Assembly (NCBI RefSeq): GCF_023273875.1
Contig: NZ_CP096882.1
Location: 682,001 to 746,000, forward strand
Reading direction: 5' to 3'
Source of the DNA: Pseudarthrobacter sp. SSS035
GTDB taxonomy: Bacteria > Actinomycetota > Actinomycetes > Actinomycetales > Micrococcaceae
Length of the DNA stretch: 64,000 nt
The notes beneath the pieces are model-generated. The model made no database searches. It was not told the DNA's origin and saw only the letters and a program-made list of their open reading frames with translations. Positions within the stretch are counted from its first letter, which is position 1; the number at the start of each line of letters is the position of its first letter. Both the position numbers and the translations under genes were made by a program. Of this stretch, positions 12,917 through 21,089 are shown piece by piece.

Positions 12917-15799
12917 CTAAAGAACTTCCTGGACGACTTGAGTCAGAGTCATCGACTGGCCTCGCGCCCAAGAGAGACCGAACGGGATGGGGCCGGCCTG
13001 AGATCGGGCGCGGCTGATGATCCCTTCCACTCGACGCTGTTCCGGAGCGCTGAGCACCAGCCCACGGTCTCCACGGTAGGCGTGGACGGCAGCCAGAACT
13101 CGGATCGCCCGCTCATGACGGCCCTGCTCAACGTAGACGTCTGCAAGTGATTCAAGGAACGTCGCAATGTTGGTCTCTGCACCAAGCTCGACGACAGAAC
13201 GTACTGCCTCGTTCAAGAGCCGCTCCGCAGCGTTGACGTCTCCAGCCTGACGGGTGCTGTCGGCCAGATTAACCAGCGCTATGCCAAGCAGCCATCTGTC
13301 CCCAAGTGGCCGCGCAAGCTCAAGGCTCCGTTGGCAGGAATCAATTGCCTGTGTGTAGTCGCCGGCATAGAACGAAGCCAGACCAAGGTTGGTGAGGGCA
13401 GCCGCCTTGATTCGTGGGCTGGCGTTGGGTGACCGTACGGCCGCTTCCGCAAATTGCTGTCCCGCCCCAAAGTCGTCATCTTGCATGGCCTGAACTGCCA
13501 GGCACGACAGGCTCCAGGCGACACCTTCTTCGTTACCGGCGAGTCGGAAGGCTTCCAGAGCTCGCTGATGGAGCCGCTTCGCCATTCCATTACTGCCGGT
13601 CATCCAGCAGAAGGTGGCAGTTCCACTGAATGCGGGGCCCTGGAGGTCCAAGCGAACATCCGAAGCCTGCTCAATCAGCCTTAGAGCGATCCCGCACTGC
13701 TCCGTCACGTCTTCTGTTAGCTGCCAAAAATGCCAAAGCTGCCCGATAAACCTGAGTGCCAGTTCCGTTGAACCATCCGGACCGGCCGCCCACAGCAACG
13801 CCGCTCGGAGGTCGAGGGCATCGGACTGCAACAGCCGGAAGGCTTCCACTTGGTCGTGCCCCCACAACCGGGGGCCGACGGCCTCGGCGAGGCCGAGGTA
13901 GTACTCGGCGTGCCGCCGTCGAACCGTCGCAGGGTTGTCGAGCACGCACAGCCGGTCGCGGGCAAACTCGCGGATCGAATCCAGCGTCGACGCCCGGCTT
14001 TGTCCTGAGGGATCCGTGTAGCGACGCAGCAGGCTGTGCCGTGCGAGCGCGGTCAGCAGGTCATCCGTCTGTAAGCCTTCGCGCACAGGCTCCGTATCTG
14101 CCGGCACCCTACAGATGCTGCTGACCGCCGCCAATGTCGGGTCCGCTGCGAAGACGCCGAGCTGGTCGAAAAGCTCTCGCTCCGCCCCGCCCAGCAGTTC
14201 GTAGCTCCACGCGATCGTGGCCGTCAGCGTCCGCTGGCGGGCCGGAAGGTCGCGGAACGCTGCAGGCAACGCGGCGAGGCTAACCTCAAGGTCCTCGAGG
14301 AGGGCACCCTCGCTGCGGTGCCGCAACTGCGCGGCCGCCAGCTCGATGGCCAGCGGCAGGCCGTCCAGTCGGTGGCACAGCCGGGTGAGCACGGCCGCGT
14401 TGCCATCGTCGACGTCGAAATGCGGACGGACCGCCCGGCCGCGGGCCAGGAGCAGTTTCACGGCCGGAACCTCCCGTAACAGCCGCGGAGGCAGGGGCAT
14501 CTCGAGCGGTGGCAGGGCCAGTGGCGCGAGCTCATATTCGTACTCTGCGCGCAGCCCGAGGCGTCTCCGGCTGGTGGCTAGGATCAGGAGGTCGGGGGCT
14601 GCGGTGAGCATATCCAGCACCACCGGCCAGGCCCCCTCCAGATGCTCGAAGTTGTCCAGGACCAACAGCAGCCGGCGGCTACGCAGGAAGCGGGACGCGA
14701 CCTTCAACGGATCTTCACCGCCCCAGTCCTCCAGGCCAAGAGCCGCGGCGATGGCGCCTGGAACTTGCTGCACCTGGGTGAGCGGGGCCAGATTAACCCA
14801 GCCCACGCCGTCGGCCATCCGCTCACGGAGCCGGGCGGCGGCCGCCAACGCGAGGCGGGTCTTTCCCGTGCCGCCCGGACCGGTGACCGTCAACAGCCGG
14901 CAGCCCTCCGAGCGGTACAGGGAGCAGACCTCCCCCAGCTCTGCTTCCCGGCCAACCATCGGCGTAAGTTCGGCCGGCAGGTTGTCCAGCCGTTGCCTGA
15001 TCCTGCGGTGCCCGTCGGCGGCGGGGGCAGCGAGCGACCCATCCTGCCGCAGCACCAGCGTTTCCAGTTCCTGCAGGCGCGTACCGGGCGCAATACCCAG
15101 CTCCTCGACGAAGGTGCTCCGCGCTTCTCTGCACGCAGCCAAAGCATCCGCCTGCCGGTCGGAACGGTACAAGGCGAGCACGAGCGAAGCCCACAGCCGT
15201 TCCCGGTATGGATGCCGGGACACCAGCTGCTGCAGCTCCCCCACCAACGTGCCGTGCCGGCCCAGGGCAAGGTCGACGTCGATGAGGTCCTGGTGCGCGT
15301 CCAGCCGGGCTTCCTCCAGTGCGTCCAGGTCCGGGCGCAGAAGCTCGACGTCGGCAAGGTCCGGAAAGGCGGCCCCTTTGAAGAGCTCTACAGCCTGGCG
15401 CAGAAATTCGGTGCCTCCGGCCAGATCCCCTGCCTGCACCGCCAGTTCACCGGCGGTGACGTGTTCGCGAAACTGCAGCAGGTCGAGCTCGTCCTCGGCG
15501 GCTGTCAGCAGGTAGCCGCCCGGCCTGCTGGCCAGCCGTTGGGCAGCAATCCCCTTAGACCGGTCCGGTTGGAGCAGACGTCGCAGGTTGGCGACGTACA
15601 CCTGCAGCTGCGGGACCGGCTGCGCGGGCGGGCGGCCGTCCCAGACGGCTTCGGCAAGAAAGTCAGTGGAGACCACCGAGTTTGCCCGCAGGGCCAGGCA
15701 TTCCAGGACGATCCGCAGCTTCCCGCTGCCCACAATGACCGGCGCCCCGTCGGCAACGACTTCCAGCGGGCCCAAGGTCCTGATCCACAGTGCGCCCAT
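12917..15799 (-). CDS. AfsR/SARP-type regulator (winged helix, BTAD, NB-ARC, TPR)
   Basis: About 960 residues from the preferred start MGALWIRTLGPLEVVADG. An OmpR-like winged helix is followed by a bacterial transcriptional activation domain (about 100-240, LLRPDLDALEEARLDAHQDLI), then an STAND/NB-ARC ATPase with P-loop GPGGTGKTRLAL and LLLVLDNFEHL (Walker B), and C-terminal TPR-like helices (LTNLGLASFYAGDYTQAIDSC). Such proteins use ATP to switch on secondary metabolism or stress genes. The frame is open 33 codons further upstream (to 15898), but the conserved domain begins only at 15799, which has GAGGGG ~10 nt before it. The target is unknown; the nearest candidate is the divergent secreted protein. 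Confidence 0.88.
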   Translation of the reverse strand: MGALWIRTLGPLEVVADGAPVIVGSGKLRIVLECLALRANSVVSTDFLAEAVWDGRPPAQPVPQLQVYVANLRRLLQPDRSKGIAAQRLASRPGGYLLTAAEDELDLLQFREHVTAGELAVQAGDLAGGTEFLRQAVELFKGAAFPDLADVELLRPDLDALEEARLDAHQDLIDVDLALGRHGTLVGELQQLVSRHPYRERLWASLVLALYRSDRQADALAACREARSTFVEELGIAPGTRLQELETLVLRQDGSLAAPAADGHRRIRQRLDNLPAELTPMVGREAELGEVCSLYRSEGCRLLTVTGPGGTGKTRLALAAAARLRERMADGVGWVNLAPLTQVQQVPGAIAAALGLEDWGGEDPLKVASRFLRSRRLLLVLDNFEHLEGAWPVVLDMLTAAPDLLILATSRRRLGLRAEYEYELAPLALPPLEMPLPPRLLREVPAVKLLLARGRAVRPHFDVDDGNAAVLTRLCHRLDGLPLAIELAAAQLRHRSEGALLEDLEVSLAALPAAFRDLPARQRTLTATIAWSYELLGGAERELFDQLGVFAADPTLAAVSSICRVPADTEPVREGLQTDDLLTALARHSLLRRYTDPSGQSRASTLDSIREFARDRLCVLDNPATVRRRHAEYYLGLAEAVGPRLWGHDQVEAFRLLQSDALDLRAALLWAAGPDGSTELALRFIGQLWHFWQLTEDVTEQCGIALRLIEQASDVRLDLQGPAFSGTATFCWMTGSNGMAKRLHQRALEAFRLAGNEEGVAWSLSCLAVQAMQDDDFGAGQQFAEAAVRSPNASPRIKAAALTNLGLASFYAGDYTQAIDSCQRSLELARPLGDRWLLGIALVNLADSTRQAGDVNAAERLLNEAVRSVVELGAETNIATFLESLADVYVEQGRHERAIRVLAAVHAYRGDRGLVLSAPEQRRVEGIISRARSQAGPIPFGLSWARGQSMTLTQVVQEVL

Positions 15800-16061
15800 C
15801 GCCAAGCACCCCTCACCGACCGGCCGCTGGCCCGGACCTGGTCGGCCCGGTACTGCGGAACTCATCGACCAGCGACCCCATTGCGCCCGCCCTGACACGC
15901 GATGCGACCTGGAATTCGGGACACATCAACCCCCATCATGCTCCCGCGGCAGGCAGAGGGCCAGTCTTTCGCGTGGACTGCTGCCGAAGCGATTAAGGAC
16001 CGGTTAAGGCCTTCGCGCCACGGTTGAGTCACCCATCCATGTACGTCCGAAAGGAAATCCC

Positions 16062-16586
16062 ATGAAAACCAGCAGCATTACTCGCGTCCTGGCAGTCTCG
16101 GCTCTCGCCGCAGCCGCCTTGGCTCCGGCTCAGCCGGCTCTAGCCGCCGAGGAGCAATTCTTTGACCCGGATGTGGCGTGTCCAGATTTTGTCCTCGGAT
16201 TTCTGCCAACGGGGGGAATCCTTCACACCAAGGAATTCAAGGACAGGAACGGAAACGTCGTTCGGATACTCACTGCCGGCAAGGGCACCCTCAACACGTA
16301 CACAAATTATGGACCGGACCCTTTGAATCGGGTCGCAGGCAAGTCTGTTTCCATCCGCACGGACGGATCCGTGACGTCAATCAAGGTCAACCCGGACGAT
16401 ACCCTGACCTACACAACTACGGGGCATTTCGGGCTGATCATGTATCCCAGCGATGTGCCCGCGGGCCCGTCTACCACTCAGTACATCGGAAGGATCGTCT
16501 TCGACGTCGATCTGGCTACCGGCGTATTCACGCTGGTTAGCACCAGGGGATCGGCGGTTGACGTCTGCGCCAAACTGGCCAACTGA
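16062..16586 (+). CDS. Small secreted protein, unknown function
   Basis: A 174-residue protein with a clear Sec signal peptide: MKTSSITR, hydrophobic core LAVSALAAAALAPAQ, cleavage after PALAA. The mature part (~145 residues) is beta-rich with a pair of cysteines near the start and end (VACPDF, VDVCAKL) that could form a disulfide. An AAAGGA ribosome site precedes the ATG. It is divergent from the SARP regulator across ~260 bp. I do not recognise the family. Confidence 0.75.
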   Translation: MKTSSITRVLAVSALAAAALAPAQPALAAEEQFFDPDVACPDFVLGFLPTGGILHTKEFKDRNGNVVRILTAGKGTLNTYTNYGPDPLNRVAGKSVSIRTDGSVTSIKVNPDDTLTYTTTGHFGLIMYPSDVPAGPSTTQYIGRIVFDVDLATGVFTLVSTRGSAVDVCAKLAN

Positions 16587-16589
16587 GGC

Positions 16590-18002
16590 CTACGCCCCGT
16601 TCCGCTCTATCGCCTGGCCGATAATCCGGGCGCCCTCCGGAAAGGCGCCCGGATTCGCCCCCGAGTAGTTGAGCCGGATGAACGGCCCCGCCGGCTCGGC
16701 CGGGAACCATTCGTTGCCGCCGGCGATGATCACCCCGGCGGCTTCACAGTCGCGGGTCAGCCGCTCCAGGTCCGTCCCGTCGGGCAGCCGCGCCCACAGG
16801 TTCAGGCCGCCCTTGGGCACCTGCTCGATATGAGCCTGCGGGGCGTGCTGGCGCAGGCTGGTGACCAGCAGGTCCCGGCGGGACTCGAGCTGGTGGCGGA
16901 GGCTGCGAAGGTGCGTCTGCCACCCGGGCTGCGTGACGACGTCGAGCGCTGCCGCCTGGAGCAGCCCGCTGACGTACATCGATTCGGCTGCCCGGTCCGC
17001 CAGGATGCGCTCCCGCGCCGGGCCGCGCGCGATGACCGCGGCGACGCGGATGGACGGTGACACGCTCTTGGTCAGCGAGCGCAGGTAGACCACATGGCCG
17101 GAGTCGTCGCGGGAGGCGACGGGCACGGGGTTGGAGGTGATGCCGAAATCGTGCGCCCAGTCGTCCTCCACAAGGAACGCCCCCTTCGCGCGGACCACGT
17201 CCAGGACCTGTTCACGCCGTTCGGCAGACCACTGCGCGCCCGTGGGGTTGGCGTAGTTGGGCTGCGCATAGAACAGCCGCGCGCCGGACTCCTCAAAGGC
17301 GCGGGCCAGCTCCGCCGGGTCCGGTCCGTCCGGTCCGCTGGGCACCGGGACAACGCGCACGCCGGCCTGCGCTGCGGCCAGGATGGCGCCCCAGTAGGAC
17401 GGCGATTCCATCAGCAGCGGCTGTCCGCGGCCGGCGAGCGCGCTGAAGATGGAGCTCAGCCCGCTTTGGCTTCCGGGGAGTACGACGACGTCACTCGGGT
17501 TCGGCGGAGTGGTCCCGGCCGGCGTGGAGGCACCGAGTTCGTGCGCGAACCACGACTGAAGTTCGGGCATTCCGGCCGCGGGCGGACGGAACAAGGCAGC
17601 GTCACCGCGGGCTGCCCGGGCAATAGCGGCCCGCACCAGCCGCTCGGGCAGGAGTTCGCGGTCCGGGTAGCCGGAATGGAAGGAGATGGCATCGTTGGCC
17701 ACGTTGCGCATGGTGCTGGAGGCCGGGGGCGGGGGCGCCAGCGGGGAACGGAGGGCCGCCGTCTGCCAGCCGTAGTCGGAGGGACGGGCGCTCCGGACGG
17801 CGCGCACGAAGGTCCCGACGCCGGGCCGGCTCTCGATCAGTCCCTGTGCCGTGAGCGTCTGCAGCGCCTTCTGCACCGTGACGGGACTGGCCTGGTACTC
17901 GGCCACCAGCGACCGCGTGGACGGCAGCTTGGCACCGGGCGCGGCCGAAGAAATCCATTTCTTCAGGTGCGCCACAATCCTGGAACTGCTATCGTTGTTC
18001 AT
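16590..18002 (-). CDS. MocR-family regulator (GntR HTH plus aminotransferase domain)
   Basis: A 470-residue protein. N-terminal winged helix IVAHLKKWISSAAPGAKLPSTRSLVAEYQ...VTVQKALQTL, a linker, then a PLP-dependent class I aminotransferase domain (VVLPGSQSGLSS, YAQPNYANPTGAQWS, and SLTKSVSPSIRVA with the PLP-binding lysine). MocR proteins typically control a divergent neighbour. The frame stays open upstream, but the HTH fixes the start at the ATG 18002-18000, which shares CATG with the start codon on the opposite strand. TACTAT lies 8 nt before the ATG on this strand and no Shine-Dalgarno is visible, so the transcript may be leaderless. Effector unknown. Confidence 0.88.
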   Translation of the reverse strand: MNNDSSSRIVAHLKKWISSAAPGAKLPSTRSLVAEYQASPVTVQKALQTLTAQGLIESRPGVGTFVRAVRSARPSDYGWQTAALRSPLAPPPPASSTMRNVANDAISFHSGYPDRELLPERLVRAAIARAARGDAALFRPPAAGMPELQSWFAHELGASTPAGTTPPNPSDVVVLPGSQSGLSSIFSALAGRGQPLLMESPSYWGAILAAAQAGVRVVPVPSGPDGPDPAELARAFEESGARLFYAQPNYANPTGAQWSAERREQVLDVVRAKGAFLVEDDWAHDFGITSNPVPVASRDDSGHVVYLRSLTKSVSPSIRVAAVIARGPARERILADRAAESMYVSGLLQAAALDVVTQPGWQTHLRSLRHQLESRRDLLVTSLRQHAPQAHIEQVPKGGLNLWARLPDGTDLERLTRDCEAAGVIIAGGNEWFPAEPAGPFIRLNYSGANPGAFPEGARIIGQAIERNGA

Positions 18003-18993
18003 GAGAGTCAATAGTAGCGCTACTACGCTTTTACCGCCAGTGATACCGTCCCGCCAGCCCATCGGACTCTGGTGGGGTCTCGCGGGAGTAGCGGCCTTCT
18101 CCTTCACGGTTCCTTTCACGAAGGTGGCCGTCGAGTCCCTGTCCCCGCTGTTTATCGGCTCAGGCCGTGCGGTGGTAGCCGCCATCCTCGCCGCCTTCGC
18201 GCTCGCCCTCACCCGGCAGCGGCTCCCCCGCGGCACGCAGTGGGTCCGCCTCGCGGTGGTGGCCGGCGGCATCGTCGTCGGGTTTCCCCTGCTTACCTCC
18301 TTCGCACTCACCACCACACCGGCCAGTCACGGCGCCGTAGTGATCGCCCTGTTGCCCGCCGCGACGGCAGTGGCTGCAGTTCTTCGGGGGCGCGAGCGTC
18401 CACGCCTGGCATTCTGGCTCATCACCGGCGTAGGGGCGTTGGCGGCCATCGCCTTCGCCTCCATGCAGTCCGGCGGATTCGGGCAGCTGCAGTCGGCGGA
18501 CCTGCTGCTCCTGGGCGCGGTGGTGGCCGCGGCCATCGGCTATGCGGAAGGCGGCCTGCTGGCCCGCGAGCTGGGCTCCTGGCAGACCGTGTCGTGGGCG
18601 CTCGTGCTGGCGTCGCCGCTGATGGTGTTCCTGGTGGCCGTGTCCGTGGCGCAGCAGCCGCCGTCGGGTACACCGGTCCAGTGGATGGCCTTTGCGTACC
18701 TCGGCGTGGTCAGCATGTTCCTGGGCTTCTTCGCCTGGTACCGCGGCCTTGCCATCGGCCCCATGGCGCAGGTCAGCCAGATCCAGCTTGTCCAGCCCGT
18801 GCTGAGCATCTGCTGGGCGGGCCTCCTGCTCGGTGAGTCGCTGACGTGGAGCACCATTGTGGGCGGCCTGGCCGTCATCCTCTGCGCGGGCGCCGCGGTC
18901 CGGGTCCGGCTGAAGCCGGCGCCCCCTCAGCCCGCCGTCCGCCAGCCTGCCGAACCTCTCGCGACAAAGCACCTCGAGACCGTAAAGGATTAG
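18001..18993 (+). CDS. EamA/DMT-family transporter
   Basis: About 330 residues with ten hydrophobic helices in two EamA halves (LWWGLAGVAAFSFTVPFTKVAVESLSPLFIGSGRAVVAA is the first helix pair). It is a likely metabolite or amino-acid-related exporter, divergent from and presumably controlled by the MocR regulator. Two starts are possible: ATG 18001, which overlaps the MocR start codon head to head, or GTG 18040 in frame, which would free the palindrome at 18012-18025 as an operator. Neither has a good ribosome site. The PaiB-like gene begins 4 nt after the stop, so the two form an operon. Confidence 0.87.
   Translation: MRVNSSATTLLPPVIPSRQPIGLWWGLAGVAAFSFTVPFTKVAVESLSPLFIGSGRAVVAAILAAFALALTRQRLPRGTQWVRLAVVAGGIVVGFPLLTSFALTTTPASHGAVVIALLPAATAVAAVLRGRERPRLAFWLITGVGALAAIAFASMQSGGFGQLQSADLLLLGAVVAAAIGYAEGGLLARELGSWQTVSWALVLASPLMVFLVAVSVAQQPPSGTPVQWMAFAYLGVVSMFLGFFAWYRGLAIGPMAQVSQIQLVQPVLSICWAGLLLGESLTWSTIVGGLAVILCAGAAVRVRLKPAPPQPAVRQPAEPLATKHLETVKD
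18012..18025. promoter_or_regulatory. 14-bp perfect palindrome, candidate MocR operator
   Basis: TAGTAGCGCTACTA is a perfect palindrome located 10 bp inside or upstream of the EamA start, depending on which start is used, and just upstream of the divergent MocR ATG. On the minus strand TACTAT within and beside it could be a -10 box for mocR. Position and symmetry suggest autoregulation; binding is inferred. Confidence 0.5.
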
Positions 18994-18997
18994 TCCC

Positions 18998-19627
18998 ATG
19001 TACACGCCAGCCCATTTTGAAGCCGGCCCCGACGCCATCCGGGAACTGCTGACCCGGCCGGGCGCAGCGAACCTGGTCACTACGACGTCAGGAGGCCTGC
19101 TCGCCTCGCTGCTGCCGTTCGTCTACGACCCCTCGGTGGGCGAACACGGAGCCCTGCACACGCACGTCGCCAGGAACAACCCCCAGTGGTCCGAACCGGC
19201 CATCGGGGAATCACTCATGATCGTCCAGGGCGCGGACGCCTACATTTCGCCGTCCTGGTATGCGTCCAAGGCCGAGCACGGCCGCGTTGTGCCCACGTGG
19301 AACTACTCCACGGCGCACGTGTACGGCCAACTCGTGATCCATGACGACCCGGCCTGGCTCGCCGGCCAGGTCAGGCGGCTGACCGACGTCAACGAAGCGG
19401 ACTTCGAGCACCCGTGGAGCGTCGTTGACGCGCCGGAACGCTACATTTCGGGTCAGCTGCGCGCCATTGTGGGCATCGAACTGGTCATCACCAGGATCGA
19501 GGCGAAGACCAAGCTGAGCCAGAACCGGTCCGCGGCGGACGTCGACGGCGTCGTGGCCGGGCTCAGCGCCCGCGGCGCGACGGAAAGCGCCGCCGACGTC
19601 GAGCAAGCCCGACCCCGCATCACCTAG
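18998..19627 (+). CDS. PaiB-family FMN-binding-type protein
   Basis: A 209-residue protein starting MYTPAHFEAGPDAIRELLTRPGAANLVTTTSGGLLASLLPF. The blocks HVARNNPQW, YISPSWYASKAEHGRVVPTWNYSTAHVYG and AIVGIELVITRIEAKTKLSQNRS are diagnostic of the PaiB family (split-barrel, flavin-reductase-like fold; named negative transcriptional regulators in Bacillus). It lies 4 nt after the EamA transporter. PaiB-like proteins are often found near exporters or acetyltransferases; here the real role may be enzymatic. Assignment is confident, function less so. Confidence 0.88.
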   Translation: MYTPAHFEAGPDAIRELLTRPGAANLVTTTSGGLLASLLPFVYDPSVGEHGALHTHVARNNPQWSEPAIGESLMIVQGADAYISPSWYASKAEHGRVVPTWNYSTAHVYGQLVIHDDPAWLAGQVRRLTDVNEADFEHPWSVVDAPERYISGQLRAIVGIELVITRIEAKTKLSQNRSAADVDGVVAGLSARGATESAADVEQARPRIT

Positions 19628-19659
19628 TTGGGATGCTGGACCGGACCCCCGAAAACGGC

Positions 19660-20478
19660 TCAGCGCGCGACGAGCGCCTCGCTGGCCGCCCACAAACCCT
19701 GCGCCAGCTCGGCGTCGTAGGCCTGGGCGTTGGCCTTGGCCAGGGCGCGCTTGGCGTAGTAGGCGCCGGAGATCCAGTCGGTGCCGGCGGTGCCGTTGCT
19801 GAGCCAGAGGAGGGTGTCGGCGCCCTGGTCCGGGGTGAGCATAAAGCGGTTGAGCAACGTCTTGTAGGCGTGCCGCATGGGGCTGGTGGACTCTGCCGCG
19901 AAGTTGGTGCGGACCACGCCCGGGTGGAACGCCGCCGTCGTGATTCCCTGGTCGCCGAAGCGGCGGTGCAGCTCGGACGTGAAGAGGATGTTGGCGAGTT
20001 TGGCGGTGCCGTAGGCGCGGTTGGTGGAGTAGGTGTGCTCCGATTTGAGGTCGAAGAGGTCCATTTTGCCGAAGCCGTTGGCCGCGCTGGCGGTGTTGAT
20101 GACCTTGGCGTTGCTGGCGGTGAGCACGTCCATCAGCTCGGTGGTGAGCAGGAACGGCGCCAGGTGGTTGATCTGGAAGGTGGACTCGTTGCCGTCCACG
20201 GTGAGCTGGTGTTTGCCCATGATGCCGCCGGCGTTGTTGGCCAGGACATCGATCCGGTCGTAGTCGTCCCTCAGCTGCGCGGCGAGCGTGCGGACCTGGT
20301 CCAGCTCGGCGAAGTCGCTGACGAAGTAGTCGGCGTTGAGTTCCTTGGCGATGGCCTGCGTCTTCTCCTCGGAACGGCCGACGACGACCACCCGGTCGCC
20401 TGCCTGCGTCAGCGTCCGCGCGGCTGCCGCGCCAATGCCGTCGCTGGCGCCGGTGATCACAATGGTGCGTTGGGTCAA
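19660..20478 (-). CDS. Short-chain dehydrogenase/reductase
   Basis: A 272-residue SDR. NADP-binding TGASDGIG (residues 9-16) with VVVVGRSEEKT, NNAGGIMG, then YSTNRAYGTAKLANILF carrying the YxxxK catalytic pair (Y-G-T-A-K) and FHPGVVRTNFAAES. This looks like the retinol-dehydrogenase/protochlorophyllide-reductase-like branch. It converges with the PaiB-like gene and stands divergent from the TfoX-N gene. Substrate not predictable. Confidence 0.87.
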   Translation of the reverse strand: MTQRTIVITGASDGIGAAAARTLTQAGDRVVVVGRSEEKTQAIAKELNADYFVSDFAELDQVRTLAAQLRDDYDRIDVLANNAGGIMGKHQLTVDGNESTFQINHLAPFLLTTELMDVLTASNAKVINTASAANGFGKMDLFDLKSEHTYSTNRAYGTAKLANILFTSELHRRFGDQGITTAAFHPGVVRTNFAAESTSPMRHAYKTLLNRFMLTPDQGADTLLWLSNGTAGTDWISGAYYAKRALAKANAQAYDAELAQGLWAASEALVAR

Positions 20479-20617
20479 GGGGTGTCCTTCGGTTGGGTGG
20501 AACCTGGGTGGAGAGTGCGGACTCCTGCCAGCCTATCGGTACGGCAATTCTGTCCCCGGCGCACCGGCGGGCATAAGCTGCAGAAGGAATCACACCGCAA
20601 CCCTGGGAGAGAGCGAC

Positions 20618-20995
20618 ATGGAGATGGCCAAAGCGTCCGACGAAGCCAAGGAGGGCTTCCGCTCAGTAGTGCCGGACAGCCCCGAGGTGGTGGTCAAGCC
20701 GATGTTCGGCAACCTGGGCGCCTTCGTCAACGGCAACATGTTCGCCGGACTGTTCGGTTCCACGATCGGCGTGAAGCTCTCCGACGCAGACCGGCAGGTG
20801 CTCGAAAGCACCGAGCGGACCGTCCCGTTCGGCCCGGCGGAGCGGCCCATGGGCGGATACACCGGGCTGCCGGAGGTGTGGAACGCCGAAGGCGACGGTG
20901 ACGACGCGCGGGCCAGCGCCTGGGTGGAGAAGGCCTTCGAGTACGTCGCGGGGCTCCCGCCGAAAGCGCCCAAGGCAGCCAAACCCCGCAAGTAG
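20618..20995 (+). CDS. TfoX N-terminal domain protein
   Basis: A 125-residue protein. VVVKPMFGNLGAFVNGNMFAGLFGSTIGVKL followed by PMGGYTGLPE and a C-terminal AKPRK tail matches the TfoX N-terminal domain family, small stand-alone proteins in actinobacteria of unknown role (named from a competence regulator, but competence function is not implied). ATG 20618 has GGGAGAG at a normal distance; a second ATG lies two codons on. The frame is open much further upstream but that part overlaps the SDR promoter region and has no family signature. Confidence 0.82.
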   Translation: MEMAKASDEAKEGFRSVVPDSPEVVVKPMFGNLGAFVNGNMFAGLFGSTIGVKLSDADRQVLESTERTVPFGPAERPMGGYTGLPEVWNAEGDGDDARASAWVEKAFEYVAGLPPKAPKAAKPRK

Positions 20996-21013
20996 CGGCG
21001 CACCAGGAGTACG

Positions 21014-21058
21014 ACGACGGCGGGGCGGCCAGAATTTCCCTGGACACCCCGCCGTCGT
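21014..21058. terminator. Bidirectional hairpin between TfoX-N gene and gntP
   Basis: ACGACGGCGGGG (21014-21025) is repeated inverted as CCCCGCCGTCGT (21047-21058), a 12-bp perfect stem with a ~21-nt loop, in the gap between two convergent genes. There is no long T run. Confidence 0.6.
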
Positions 21059-21089
21059 ACTTCAGTCAGCCGTGGCTGGAGTCAGATCG

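Noticed and set aside
14217..15895. Two long plus-strand frames opposite the SARP regulator
   Set aside because: Both are Arg/Ser- or Gln/Gly-rich shadows without motifs; the minus-strand gene has P-loop and TPR signatures.
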